A stretch of DNA of 64,000 nucleotides from the NCBI GenBank assembly GCA_943736015.1, contig OX031070.1, positions 38,618,173 through 38,682,172 of the forward strand. Direction: 5' to 3'. The stretch comes from Tridacna crocea (Eukaryota; Mollusca; Bivalvia; Cardiida; Cardiidae). The first letter of the stretch is position 1. Each line of letters begins with the position of its first letter. Below the pieces are notes generated by a model that did not search any database, had not been told where the DNA came from, and saw only the letters and a program-made list of their open reading frames with translations. Made by a program: the position numbers and the translations under genes. This document shows positions 32,346 through 43,089 of this stretch, piece by piece.

Positions 32346-33170
32346 GTGTTAGGCTTTCAAATGGATTAAATGGAGCTAGCTGGTTCTTTCTTGGTCACAA
32401 TTGAACGTAATCCTCGGATTTCTTTTGGCGTATCGTACCTTTGACAAAAACTTTCCAATGTCGTTTTTGTCTATATAAGTGCCCGCTTCTAAAGTTTCGA
32501 TCTTAATTACTACCTCAACATACATATTCATCTATCTATACTGTTCTATATGGGATACAGTTTAACTTTCAGTTTCGAGCAAAATGGACTTTATGGATTC
32601 ATAATACTGCGATGTTTTGCCTCGTATCATCACAGGTCTTTGACGTTCCATAGGGCTGTTACAAAACACCAAAATTGTAATTGCTTAAACACCGGACACT
32701 GTTTCTAAAAAAGCACATTGGCACATAACCTCTATATCGGAAATAGTAACGCAAGTCATTATGATACGGTATAGGGCTTTGTCTAGTTACACACTATAGA
32801 TGCATACACACCATGCAGTGCTGATCAATCAAATGTCGATTTACTAAGGTCCATCTGCATTTTCGCAAACCATCTACTGCGAGCTAATAAAAAATCACGT
32901 ACAAGATATAGTCGCCGCCCTTAATTCGTTTATAACACGCCTTGATTCTGCATCATATGGTGTGCATCCTGTCATGAATCCATGATAATGTACGGTGTAT
33001 TTTTAACAACGATTTACGATATAGAGGCGATGCATAAGTGTGCTATTTATAGTAACGGTGTCCGATGATCGACCGATGAACATGTTTGTGTTTTGTGAAA
33101 GACCAATGGCTTATAGTATCATGTACCATGGAGATGAATTGAGACTTTTTTCCGCAGAACATGACTCATA
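32346..33170. other. Intron 2, unremarkable
   Basis: No supported repeat or exon. The 62-codon frame at 33040 overlaps the hairpin that follows. Confidence 0.3.
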
Positions 33171-33173
33171 TTC

Positions 33174-33262
33174 GTCGGTTTATTTAAAAAAAAAAAACCT
33201 CGTAACTACAGCTTATTTCAAGCTGTAGTTACGAGGTTTTTGAAGTAAACCGACGAAATACT
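33174..33262. repeat. Family H palindrome, copy 1
   Basis: TTCGTCGGTTTATTT..AAACCTCGTAACTACAGCTT then a short loop and AAGCTGTAGTTACGAGGTTT..AAATAAACCGACGAA-like right side (GTAAACCGACGAA). A core stem of about 24 bp with outer pairing. Confidence 0.88.
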
Positions 33263-33464
33263 AGTACATAAATAAAAGGTTACATAGGTTGAAGCTTGAC
33301 AAAAACCAAGTGTCTGAGTAAAAACTTTCGGGTATTGGGCATCGGTCTTTATTATTTCATCGCCTCATTTTCTCCAATATCCAATGGACAGTGATTGATT
33401 TCGCTAGGTACACTAATTCTTTCTCGCGATTATCACGTCGCTGTATTATACACTTTCAATTGAT

Positions 33465-33681
33465 CAACTCCATACCAAACGACATTATTTTGTAAGTCTA
33501 AAGCGAAAGCTTTTGCAGACGACAAAATAATTGTGACTCAGTCCTACAAATTCATTTTTAAAACACATTGTAGGAAAAGGAGAATATGCTGGTCACCAGG
33601 ATTTTCTCCTTTACCCAAAATGTTTTAAAAGCCCTTTCCTAAGATTCGTGAAAACTCGAGATTATGTTGTAAAGTGTTTCA
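33465..33681 (-). mobile_element. Degraded family A MITE
   Basis: ATACCAAACGACATTATTTT, CTTTTGCAGACGACAAAATA, core GAGAATATGCTGGTCACCAG with a mutated right arm. The TTAA ends are lost. Confidence 0.75.
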
Positions 33682-34354
33682 AAAAATCCATTTACCAAAG
33701 GGGTACCATTTTCGCCCATACTTTTGCATTTAAATAAAAACACTGGCTATCTAGTTTGATGACCTCCACTATTTGGCAATTCTTTTCAGTTGATTACGTA
33801 TAAATGATACAATAATGTAAATCATAAAAAAAACTGCATAACGCAATAATCCATTTTTCTTTCCAATTTTTCTGTTTCAAGATGGCTTTAACTAGATAAA
33901 TATTTTTTCTTTACATATATTATAGCAGTAATTTTTCAGGTAATTAAGACTACTTTGGCTTTGGTTATTTGCATCATTACCGTAATGCTATAACGACGAT
34001 AAGTAATTCAGGATCAAAGCACTGCGAGTACCGAGCATGGCCTTTGTTATTTATTTCTGTTTCTCATGCCTTTGCACTGATAACTGCACCGATATGTAGG
34101 CCTGCCCTGAGTTTGGTTTTGACACTTTTTTTATTATCCGAATTTCGCTTCGATTTTTGGAATTTTTCTTAACTCTATGGCGACAACCGCCATAAAAATA
34201 CGTGTTATCTTTCATCTTGGTAAGTCGTAAAATACTATATTAGACATTGTTTATCAACTCTTTTCCTGCTAAAGAACTAAAATTCAAATTTCAAGTCAAC
34301 GGTATACGCCAAATATTGCTATTCAAAGATTCGTTTTAGAGAAAATACTTCTTT
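33682..34354. other. Intron 2, unremarkable
   Basis: No supported feature. Confidence 0.3.
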
Positions 34355-34432
34355 GTAGGACAGTGTAGAACCAAGATCAGACTGCACGTTCTGTGCAGTC
34401 TGATCTTGGATCTACACTGTCCGCAAAAGATG
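34355..34432. repeat. Family C palindrome (near perfect)
   Basis: GGACAGTGTAGAACCAAGAT and ATCTTGGATCTACACTGTCC around GACTGCACGTTCTGTGCAGT. Confidence 0.88.
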
Positions 34433-34697
34433 TTTGGGTCGCGATTAGCCGGCTATGGGTAAATTCATCTCCGTGATACATTATACAAAGTACGTCACAA
34501 TAAAATAATGGTCTTGTGGGAAAGCAGCCAGTGGCTTGAAAAGAATATCGTGTGGAAAACTGGTAAAAGAAACTCTAGGAAAGCACTGAGAGCTGCGCTG
34601 GTCTCCGTGATGTACCTGAAATAATGTTGAAAACGGCGCTCAACAACATACAATCAATCTATCATTGAAAAAAAAAATTGCCCTCATAAAATACATA

Positions 34698-34777
34698 TTG
34701 TCGGTTTACTCCAAAAACCTCGTAACTACAGCTTGAAACAAGCTGTAGTTACGAGGTTTTTGAAGTAAGCCGACGGT
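34698..34777. repeat. Family H palindrome, copy 2
   Basis: TGTCGGTTTACTCCAAAAAC, CTCGTAACTACAGCTTG / CAAGCTGTAGTTACGAG, and the right end GAAGTAAGCCGACGG. Confidence 0.88.
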
Positions 34778-34821
34778 ATTATCTACCAACCTACTGAATC
34801 AGGAGGCAGAACACTGATGCT

Positions 34822-35050
34822 TTAACCCTTTACTCCACAGATACTCATTTCTACGCATTGCTTGTAGGAGCCTTTGGAAAACATTGTGGCAAAAGGTGAA
34901 ATTGCTCGTGACGAGCAATTTCACCTTTTGTCACAATGTTTTCTATGCTATCAAAAGGTGTCATATACACATAAAAAACAGCTTCATTCTTGCTGTTATT
35001 TAGTGTCAATTAGAGATACCATAGAAATACCTTATGGGGTAAAGGGTTAA
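34822..35050 (+). mobile_element. Family B palindromic TTAA MITE (intron 2)
   Basis: TTAACCCTTTACTCCACAG to TTATGGGGTAAAGGGTTAA; centre GAAATTGCTCGTGACGAGC and complement. Confidence 0.92.
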
Positions 35051-35054
35051 CATA

Positions 35055-35160
35055 CTTAATAGAACGTTTCGACTCAGGTCAGCCTGCGTGGATTGTGCCG
35101 ACTGACCTAAGTCGATACACTTTCGGCTATGCGTTAAACCCCATTTTCACATAGCATGGC
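35055..35160. mobile_element. Family E hairpin fragment
   Basis: ACGTTTCGACTCAGGTCAGC / GACTGACCTAAGTCGATACA and end GCGTTAAACCCCATTTTCAC. Confidence 0.6.
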
Positions 35161-35740
35161 CAATTCTGAATGTCTTCATTTTTGAGCGATGGGTCCTTTT
35201 GTATGACCCACCTTTTCACTTTCTCCGTAGCGTAAATTATCGGCATAACAAGTGTTATTATTTCAACGCCTCATTTTCTCCAATATCCAGCCGACAGTGA
35301 TAGATGGTGCCGAGATGTATTTACTCCCTGTTAAAATCATTCCTTCACGAAAGGACCGCCATTCGAACAACTATTACGTGATGTTATATAAACTCCGGTA
35401 GTTATGTGACGGGCTTAATTTCACGTTTCGGTGCTTTTTAAAAGCGTCAAATGAACAGCAACTGATTGGAACAAATTGAAGCGCTGCGTTATTAGAAAAA
35501 AGGCTAAAGTCAGGTAATTTGATTAGGCTAACCTTGAAACTGTTGAATGAATTAAAGACCCAATAGCTACCAAAATATGTACTGATAAATGCCGCTAGCG
35601 GAAGATAATGGTAATATAAGTCTAATAACATGAGAATATAAACATAGATATATTTTTGTTGTTTACGTGTATCAGTTTAGCTCTTTATAACACAATTCCA
35701 AGTTTTAGCGATCTAGAAAATGAAAACATTATGAGAAAAA
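35161..35740. other. Intron 2, unremarkable
   Basis: The phrase TTTCAACGCCTCATTTTCTC CAATATCCA also occurs near 33357, suggesting a small dispersed repeat. The minus-strand 85-codon frame at 35374-35631 is not recognised. Confidence 0.3.
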
Positions 35741-35742
35741 CT

Positions 35743-35860
35743 AATGTCGTAAAATGCCGTCTCGCATCAGCCTGTGCTGAATGCGCAGGCTGATCCGAGA
35801 CGACGCTTTACGCTAATGTCCGAATGCTCGCTGCATCCGATTCTTGTTGCTAGCCTATAT
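35743..35860. mobile_element. Family D half element (one hairpin), 66 bp before exon 3
   Basis: GTAAAATGCCGTCTCGCATC / GATCCGAGACGACGCTTTAC, then CTAATGTCCGAATGCTCG. Only one of the two hairpins remains. Confidence 0.7.
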
Positions 35861-35925
35861 CAATGGACCTGAGGCTTTAGATTATCAATGAATAATTGAC
35901 TTTAAAAATGTTTTTTTCATTTCAG

Positions 35926-36069
35926 ATATACCAACTTAGCTACAGCAGTTATCGACTTGGGCGGACCAATAGTGGATGGAATCCTCACACCGGAACAGGA
36001 AGTTGCTGTCAGGGACTATCTCAGCCTACTCATAAAGGCTAAGAGTAGAATTATACTTTTTCATGCAAA
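35926..36069 (+). CDS. GRIN2: GluN2-class NMDA receptor, coding exon 3
   Basis: Acceptor TTTTTTTCATTTCAG ends at 35925. The split codon AG+A gives Arg197, then YTNLATAVIDLGGP and onward to RIILFHA. The exon ends AA|GTAAGT (phase 2). In GluN2 this is the linker and strand before the 'I-I-L-L-Y-C' segment; here the equivalent is IILFHA, so the usual cysteine after the strand is replaced. The segment VRDYLSLLIKAKSRIILF is the best-matching part. Sequence similarity is lower than in exons 2 and 4, but phase, length and position all fit. Confidence 0.8.
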
Positions 36070-36119
36070 GTAAGTGGTGTTTAAGATAAGAATTTAACCA
36101 TTATCTTGCTTTATTAAGG

Positions 36120-36330
36120 AAATGAAATGGGTTATCAATTGCGATTGACAATTTCATCGATAGACAGATAGGTGTAAATAACTTCAAAGAGGTAGTTTAT
36201 GTCGTTGCTAAACGACTTACCGTGGCGCCGCCATGTATAAGATCACGTGGTTGGTAGTTCAAATGGAAACGACCCTTATGTGGACGAGGTTTGATGTAGG
36301 TATGGAATCGGCCGAGTCGTGAAGAGTAGG
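36120..36330 (+). repeat. ~210-bp dispersed repeat, partner of 26311-26525
   Basis: TTATGTCGTTGCTAAACGAC, AAGATCACGTGGTTGGTAGT, GGTATGGAATCGGCCGAGTC. Confidence 0.6.
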
Positions 36331-36615
36331 CCATTCTTCAGTTATTTCCCTTGATTCTTCTCCAGTACTACATTTGTTCTGAAAGGGGAATTACTTGGTT
36401 TTTATCCTTGATTATCTTGCACTACACAGTCATGTGCTTGTTATAATATCTCAACTAAATCTTCTTAGAATGGTTCACAAACTGATACATATGTATTTTC
36501 TGATCATTGAGAAAAGAATTTGATTTCAAATTAAATAAGCAACCGTACACATTATATCATAAATCATATTATATTTATCGCAACATCCCCAAGGAAATCA
36601 AGGATAAAAACAAAG
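36331..36615 (+). repeat. Dispersed repeat, inverted partner of 43090-43430
   Basis: TTATTTCCCTTGATTCTTCT and TTGGTTTTTATCCTTGATTA at the start, CGCAACATCCCCAAGGAAATC at the end; the complement is found at 43090-43430. Confidence 0.6.
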
Positions 36616-37065
36616 GAACACAGGCAAAAAGACCAATCTGTTATTCGATTACCTTAAGTCTTTAAGGATTTAACACGCACGGAATTGCTCCAATTGGCCA
36701 AACCATATCGTCTGGGCCAATTAAACTCTTACCTTAAAATAAAGAATAAGAATAGCATCTAGAATCGCTAGAGAATATGTCAACAGGGCTTGACTCAATT
36801 CAACAGCTTTCGGTTCCAAGGCAGCTCTTTTTGGAACTGCAGTACAGTTGCAGTTATTGTCAAAAGATGAAGCAGGAAACCGTTTCATTTCAACCCAATT
36901 AACATTAAATCTTAATATGACGTAAATCTCTACTATATATCAGTCTCTCATTTCCCCCCAATTCTACCGGAGTGACAAGCTATCGAAATTAAAGAGCGCC
37001 TGGAATTATCAAATGGATATTGTAACGGGTCATATAATATTAAATTATTGAAATGTCCGACATCT
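36616..37065. other. Intron 3, unremarkable
   Basis: No supported feature. Confidence 0.3.
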
Positions 37066-37215
37066 AACTCTTTACCATTCGGAGAAACAATTACATTTGT
37101 CCATACTGTGGAATTTACAGAGGAAAAATCAAATTAATTCTTGATAGTATTTTTCATAATATATTAGTGAGTAAAATTTGTGGGAAAAGGAGAAAATGCT
37201 GGTTAGCAGGTGTCG
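37066..37215 (-). mobile_element. Truncated family A MITE
   Basis: TAACTCTTTACCATTCGGAG, then GTGGGAAAAGGAGAAAATGC TGGTTAGCAGG where the second arm is cut off. Confidence 0.6.
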
Positions 37216-37655
37216 TAATACACTGAAATTTAAATCATACCAGTTAAAACTATGGAAAATATTGTGAAGATGACAGCCAAAATAATTGACTACGCTGACA
37301 AGAAGAATTTCCCTTCTAAGAGCCCCAATTCAGTGAAAGCGGACGTCACTGGGAACTGACGTCACTAAAACCTTGGTAAACCGTTCTATAACGTGCAGTT
37401 TGGAGCATAATCTTGATGTTAATCTTGATCGACGACGCCATTTCGGCCTTTGTACGATCGTGTAGTCGTGTTTACTGGGCTTCCGAAAGGGAAACTGCTT
37501 TTACACTAATTTTGCCAGTATACGTGATAGATACATGTATGATCAGGGCATATTATCCAATCAGAACGAGAAATTTCTTTGCTGTATAATATAATGTATT
37601 TATCGCGTGGTCATGGGCGTTAAGTAATCTTGAAAAAAGAAAGAACGAGAAGATA
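37216..37655. other. Intron 3, unremarkable
   Basis: No supported feature. Confidence 0.3.
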
Positions 37656-37663
37656 AAATCAAC

Positions 37664-37900
37664 TATTTACTTTACGACAAAATTTTAAACTTGTCCAAAT
37701 TGAAAGCACCAGCAGACAACAAATTAAAGGAACCCAAAGAGACGAAATATGTCCTTGGTAAGTTAAAAAACATTGCGGGAAAAGGAGAAAATGCTGGTAA
37801 CCAGCATTTTCTCCTTTTTCCACAATGTTTTCAAAAGGCCTCTTTTCTCAGTATTGTCAAATCACGTGAATGTGAGGTGAAAGGTGAACTAGATTGTAAT
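37664..37900 (-). mobile_element. Family A MITE with eroded ends
   Basis: TTTACTTTACGACAAAATTT at the left; the core is a good palindrome (GAAAATGCTGGTAACCAGC). No TTAA at either end. Confidence 0.78.
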
Positions 37901-37988
37901 GTTAGATTTCCATCATAATTAATTGGAAACCGTTGGATTACTTTGACAGACTTTAATGGTATCTTATCGAAAAACACCTCGATGCCAA

Positions 37989-38218
37989 TTAACCCATTAC
38001 CACACAATCCCTACTTTTGACGCCCCTGAGAGAGAAGCCTTTAGAAAACATTGTGGAAAAAGGAGAAAATGCTGGTAACCAGCATTTCCTCCTTTTTCCC
38101 ACAATGTTTTCTACCCTTCACAAAACAAATTTCAAATTTTCAGTCACTTTTATTTTGTCGTCTGCAAATGCTTTCAATTTGGACAAGCCTAAGATAGTAT
38201 TGTTTGGTAATGGGTTAA
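37989..38218 (+). mobile_element. Family A palindromic TTAA MITE
   Basis: TTAACCCATTACCACACAAT to TTGGTAATGGGTTAA; core has one mismatch (CATTTCCTCC). Confidence 0.92.
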
Positions 38219-39125
38219 ATCGACAGGCATGTCAATCTTGTTAACAATCATATTGACATAGGTGGTATAGCTGTTACGAAACTGAAAGTTTGCAACAAAT
38301 GCTGAGATGCAAACTACATCTGGCGGGGTTCGGTCCTGTGCGGCTAATATCTTCATCTTTCGAAGTTTTATTAGACAAAACACCAAAGAGAATTCTCTCT
38401 GACACAGTTGCTAGGTATTGAATTTATACTGGAAGAAACTAAGCAGTAAGCAAGGAGTGATCTCCCATAAGATAATAAAATGACATGTTCGTTTTTTTTT
38501 TTTTTTTTAATTTGTGGTTAATGCCGTTTTCAACCCTATTTTAGTAATACCGCAGGAACATTGCACCTATCAATGCATTTCGGATTTTTTTTTTACAAGC
38601 ATTTCGCATAAGATCAAGATCAGTATTTCAAGATCAAGATCAGTATTTCAAGTTGAAAAAGAAAAAAATATATCTAGAACGCTGGCTCGACTCCCAGCTG
38701 TACCAAGTTCTATCCATGAATTGATAATAGTAATGGATGTAATGGTGACCAGTATTTTCTGCTTTTCCCATATTTACATGTATTTCTGTTCTATCATACA
38801 ACTTAAGTTCATTTGTGCCGATTTGTAACTTGTCATCTGTACTGAGATTTTTCGATTCAAGAAGAGTCTACGAAATTTGTTTTGGAAAGAATTCAAGGGA
38901 CTTCAAACCACATTCCGATTTCGGCGAAAACATTCCGAACAAAGACTGCTAATTTTCATTCGCCTGCCAAGACGTTTGTAACAAGATAGAAATACAGTTA
39001 GAAAGCACGAGGTATTCCATACTTTTTACTTGTATTTTTTACCATATTTTTTTCTATTCCGACAGTAAGGCTTGAACTGTTATTGTGGAACAAGTGTTAA
39101 GCGTCATCTTAAATATACAATCTAT
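38219..39125. other. Intron 3, with a short tandem and a degraded MITE
   Basis: CAAGATCAGTATTTCAAGAT repeats once (38614-38652). 38742-38880 (GACCAGTATTTTCTGCTTTT..ACTTGTCATCTGTACTGAG) is a trace of family A. Confidence 0.45.
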
Positions 39126-39127
39126 CA

Positions 39128-39240
39128 GTTGACGCCATAACGTAGTAGTAAGAATCGCTCATCACTTTTAAGAAAGTCGTGGGTTCGAGTCTGGCATGAA
39201 CAGCATTTCTCTCTGTTTTTCCCGGACTAGGGGTGTGATT
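39128..39240 (+). mobile_element. SINE-3 (tRNA-like) fragment
   Basis: GTAGTAAGAATCGCTCATCA followed by GTCGTGGGTTCGAGTCTGGC, an A-box / B-box pair at tRNA spacing. Body TTTTTCCCGGACTAGGGGTG. Related text at 41050-41115 (AAGTCGCTCTATTATTGC..AAAGTTCGATTCC). Confidence 0.55.
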
Positions 39241-39374
39241 TTATGATCTAACGAATTTTCCTTACAAAGTATTAACTCTCACCCACAAAAATATACGGGT
39301 CAAAACTTCAGGTCTCTCCTCTAACATAATATGGGTCAAAATCGTGTTCAATGCCCATTTAAGGCTTCCAACAA

Positions 39375-39440
39375 AAACATGCATGGAAAACATTTTGGCA
39401 AAAAGAAACATTGTGCCCCTGTGCCAAAGTGTTTTCAAAT
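39375..39440. mobile_element. Trace of a family A/B core
   Basis: GGAAAACATTTTGGCAAAAA..TGTGCCAAAGTGTTTTC, a shrunken palindrome. Confidence 0.4.
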
Positions 39441-39495
39441 CTGGTCTGTTTACAAAGTAGCTTGCAACATGCTTTCTGAAGGGTAGAGAACATTG

Positions 39496-39742
39496 TGGTA
39501 AAAGGGCATTCGGACATTAGTGTAAAGTGTCGTCTTGGATTAGCCAGCGCAGTCTGCGCAGGCTATCCCAAGACGTCACTTTCCGACTACATTAGATTTT
39601 AGTGCTACAGCAGACTTGCACAAAACAGAAAAATTACATAAAAACGGAAATTGCCGTTTCTGATCAGCCTGCACAGGTTGATCAGAGACGACACTTTATG
39701 CAAATGGCCAAGTGCCCCTTTTCGCGTGTTTCAGGCCAAATA
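39496..39742. mobile_element. Family D double-hairpin MITE
   Basis: GGTAAAAGGGCATTCGGACA to CCCCTTTTCGCGTGTTTCAG. Hairpin 1 TTGGATTAGCCAGCGCAGTC; hairpin 2 is shortened (CTGATCAGCCTGCACAGG). Confidence 0.8.
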
Positions 39743-40232
39743 ATAATAAAAACGAAGTCACCTTGGAAGAGTGGAAGATAATGTGTTAAAGAAACTCAGG
39801 GTAATAATTTGATTATTATTCTTATTTTCGCTACTTATTTTCGCTGCTCCCAGAAATCATTGTGTAATTATAGCTTGTTTCCTCTGTAAGTCTGTCACCT
39901 CCGCATAAATCTCTTCGATTTAGAAGATGCATCTTTACTCGTTTTCATCAGTTTTGTACCAAATTTAATCTTTATGAAATTATAATCATTCTTGTACCTT
40001 CGGGCCAAATGTTGCCCCCAACGGTTGCAAACTTGCCCAGATTACGGCGGATAGAAAATGCAATTCAATCTATTGCGGCTAGCAACAGAGATTACAACCA
40101 TGGGTTTCCTGTTTAAATCGGAGACAAATCCCTGGCGTCTCTCTATCTCATACACCTTGTACCGATCTTTTAATCTACATTTACATGGTTTTAACAGAGT
40201 TTCTTTACTATCTGGCTGTAAGGGTGCAACTT
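39743..40232. other. Intron 3, unremarkable
   Basis: No supported feature. Confidence 0.3.
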
Positions 40233-40537
40233 TAACCCTTAACCAAACGACAAAATTTTAGACTGGTCCAAATTGAAAGCACTTGCAGAAGATAAAATAA
40301 AAGTATCTCAAAAATTGAAATTTGTTTCAAGCAAGGTAGAAAACATTGTGGGAAAAGGAGAAAATGCTGGTTACCAGCATTTTCTCCTTTCCCAACAATG
40401 TTTTCAAAAACCTTATAGAAAACATTGTGGGAAAAGGAGAAAATGCTGGTTACCAGCATTTTCTCCTTTCCCAACAATGTTTTCAAAAACCTTCTATCTC
40501 TGGGTCGTAAAAACCAGGGATTGTTTGGTAAAGGGTA
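40233..40537 (-). mobile_element. Family A MITE with tandemly duplicated palindrome core
   Basis: TTAACCCTTAACCAAACGAC at the left. The core GAAAACATTGTGGGAAAAGG..to..TTTTCAAAAACCTTATA is present twice with a 79-bp period (starts at 40339 and 40418), then the normal right end GATTGTTTGGTAAAGGGT. The right TTAA is mutated to GTAAAG. Confidence 0.9.
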
Positions 40538-40753
40538 AAGGTAGCATCCAACCAGATTTTTTTTCCGAAAATATCTTAAAACAGCGACATGCAATTCTTA
40601 TTCGCGTTAAAGGATGAATTTAAAGCTAAGATATAGACGAAAAGACATCAAGAACAACCATGTGTGGATGCTTTAAAATTTTCTATCTCTTTTTAAACAG
40701 ATAAGCTTTCTTGTGAAGCAAGGTGTAAACACATTTTGATCATGCTAATAGCA
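40538..40753. other. Intron 3, unremarkable
   Basis: No supported feature. Confidence 0.3.
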
Positions 40754-40765
40754 CCAGTAAGTTGC

Positions 40766-41036
40766 TTTGTTTGTTTGTTTGTTTGTGTTGGGGTTTAACG
40801 CCACTTTAACAGCTAAGGTCATACCGTGGCGGTCGGTGACGCACATGTTTTTCCTGGTTTTCTCATACCAGTACTAACACTACTTTCTTTCTAAAGCCAC
40901 CGACTACTTTTCTCACATGCTTCAGCAGAGGTGAGAGGAAAATACGCAGGAAAGAAAGTTCGCCTCAACCGGGTATCGAACTCACAACCACCAGGTCATG
41001 AGTCCGACACGCTCACCACTGAGCCACCCGGGCGGG
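40766..41036 (-). mobile_element. SINE-1 (tRNA-derived), full length, 12-bp target duplication
   Basis: CCAGTAAGTTGC flanks it at 40754-40765 and 41037-41048. The left end is (TTTG)n, a tail read on the minus strand. On the minus strand the head at the right end reads GGTGGCTCAGTGGTGAGC (A box) and GTTGTGAGTTCGATACCCGG (B box). It is non-coding; pol III transcribed by family rule. Confidence 0.9.
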
Positions 41037-41132
41037 CCAGTAAGTTGCCCGCAATAGCCAAGTTGACAAAGTCGCTCTATTATTGCTTCGAAGGTTGAAA
41101 GTTCGATTCCAAGTGGAAACATAGTGTTTCAT

Positions 41133-41392
41133 TTCCCGCCCAGGTGGCTCATCGGTGAGCGTGTCGGACTTTTGACCTGGTGGTTGTGAGTTCGATACCC
41201 GGTTGAGGCGAACTTTCTTTCCGGCGTATTTTCGCCTCTCACCTCTGCTGAAGCAAGTGAGAAAAGTAGTCGGTGGCTTTGGAAAGAAAATTGTGTTAAC
41301 ACTGGTGTGAGAAAGCCAGGAAACACATGTGCGTTACCGACCGCCATGATAATGACATTAGCTGTGTTAAACCCCAATACAACCAACCAACC
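41133..41392 (+). mobile_element. SINE-1 (tRNA-derived), full length, 7-bp target duplication
   Basis: GTTTCAT at 41126-41132 and 41393-41399. Head GTGGCTCATCGGTGAGCGTG .. GTTGTGAGTTCGATACCCGG; tail AACCAACCAACC. It is in opposite orientation to the copy at 40766-41036, head to head about 100 bp apart. Confidence 0.88.
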
Positions 41393-41497
41393 GTTTCATG
41401 CCCCCCATATGAAATCATACTGAAAACGAGAGTATATATGTAAGAAGCCCAAAATTTTACCTAACAACAACAAAAACAAAAACATTATAGTTCAGCC

Positions 41498-41741
41498 GTG
41501 CTCTGTGAAAAAGGGGCTAAATGCATCTTTGAAAAGTATCGAGCCAGGTCACTCCGCGCAGGCTGACCTGGGCCGAAACTTTTCGCTATTGGTCAACTTT
41601 CTGTATGTCCAAGGATCAGTCTACCCTACGACTCAGTCTATCGTTGGTCAAAATGAATATTATAGATCACTAAATGTGATAAGCTACTGAGTATCACGCA
41701 TCACGGAGATGCATTAAGCCCCCTTTTGCCAGAGCATGGCT
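41498..41741. mobile_element. Family E MITE with both ends
   Basis: Ends GTGCTCTGTGAAAAAGGGGC..AATGCAT and ATGCATTAAGCCCCCTTTTG..CAGAGCATGGC are inverted repeats. The internal stem TATCGAGCCAGGTCA / TGACCTGGGCCGAAA is kept. Confidence 0.7.
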
Positions 41742-41849
41742 CATATTATCTATTTGTCAAAGATCTACCAAACACCACTTCGAAAAATAGCTTTCTTTTA
41801 TTAAGTTGTACACTGAAAGAGTAGAGGACGGCCAGACATTTTATCTCGT

Positions 41850-41955
41850 TACCAAACGCCAAAAATTTTAGGCTTGTCCAAATTGAAAGCATTTGCAGAC
41901 AAAATAAAAGTGACTGAAATTTTCAAATTTGCTTTCTGAAGGGTAATAACCGGGG
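41850..41955 (-). mobile_element. Half of a family A MITE
   Basis: CGTTACCAAACGCCAAAAAT..AATTTGCTTTCTGAAGGGTA, stopping before the palindrome. The same left half starts again at 41988. Confidence 0.75.
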
Positions 41956-41987
41956 TTCACTTGTTTGTGCATAGGAACAAAGAAGGA

Positions 41988-42205
41988 AAACTTTAAAATT
42001 CTTTAGGTTTGTCCAAATCGAAAGCATTTGCAGACGACAAAATAAAAGTGACTGAAATTTTCAAATTTGCTATCTGAAGGGTAGAAAACATTGTGGGAAA
42101 AGGATAAAATGCTGGTTACCAGCATTTTCTCCTTTTCCCACAATGTTTTCTAAAGGCTTCTTTCTCAGGATCGTCAAAAGTAGGGGTTATGTGGTTATGG
42201 GTTAA
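41988..42205 (-). mobile_element. Family A MITE, 5' end missing
   Basis: Begins within the subterminal block (TAAAATTCTTTAGGTTTG), complete core GGTTACC, right end TTATGGGTTAA. The next element begins in the overlapping TTAATTAA. Confidence 0.85.
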
Positions 42206-42515
42206 TTAACAAACAATGCCTAGTTTTTAAGTCCAGAGGAAGAAGCCTTCTGAGAACATTGTAGGAATAGGAGAATACGCTGGTATCCAGCATATCCTCC
42301 TATTCCCACAATGTCTTCTCTTCTACAGTTCGATTGAATTTTTGTCCAGGCCATAACTTCTAAACTATAAAAGCTATTAACTTGGAACTTCATAAACTGA
42401 TAGAACCCATTATGGAGAAGTGCATTGCACATGAATCATAACTCATTTATTTTGTCGTCTGCAAATGCTTTCAATTTGGACAATTCTAAAATTTTGTCAT
42501 TTGGTAAAGAGTTAC
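42206..42515 (+). mobile_element. Family A MITE with internal insertion
   Basis: TTAACAAACAATGCC start, an older core (GAGAATACGCTGGTATCCAG), then ~100 bp of foreign sequence (about 42335-42440), then TTGTCGTCTGCAAATGCTTT to GGTAAAGAGTTA. Confidence 0.75.
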
Positions 42516-42880
42516 AGAAGTTGATTTACGCGAAATTCTCATGAGAAGTGGCCTCCAGACTTGTTATTCAATGCACAAAACTAAGCGTTTTGTTTACCTA
42601 ACATGAAAAGCCGATACAGTGCCAAGTGTTCTTGGTATGATGTGAGGTTTTGGCCCTGATGAAACGACTTAGATTCCTATGAGATTTCATTCAATGGATT
42701 TCGGTATAAGTTCCTCTCATAGAAATTGGCCTGTTTGTTACTTTCAAAGAAGAATTTAACCTTGGTTTTTTTTTTCTGCTGACAGCTGGCTCTTCAAAAA
42801 AGAAAGCAGTGCGTTTTAAAGCCCGATATTGTTTAGAGCCCGATATTGGCAAAGTTCAGTCAAAATTAATTACGCTGCTG
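42516..42880. other. Intron 3, unremarkable
   Basis: No supported feature. Confidence 0.3.
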
Positions 42881-42884
42881 AGGG

Positions 42885-42940
42885 CGGCTCACAGACAGAA
42901 CGTGCAGTCTGATCTTGGATCTACACTGTCCAATCATGAG
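42885..42940. repeat. Family C palindrome, right half
   Basis: CAGAACGTGCAGTCTGATCT then GGATCTACACTGTCC; the left arm is replaced. Confidence 0.65.
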
Positions 42941-43089
42941 ATGTCATTCCCCAAAATATAAGTTCAAAATATAAATACATGTATCTGGGGTTGTACTATC
43001 GAATGGGGTGGGGATGGGGGGGGAGGCATTCCTGTCAATTAAATTACCTCCCTTGCCAGATAAAGACTGAAGGTAACCAAATAACACAG

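Noticed and set aside
40232..40617. Open frames of 114-120 codons on both strands (peptides with GKGENAGNQHFLLFPQCF)
   Set aside because: The same peptide appears wherever a family A palindrome is crossed, on both strands. It is translation of the MITE core, not a protein family.
41129..41386. 85-codon minus-strand open frame
   Set aside because: It lies entirely inside a full-length tRNA-derived SINE.
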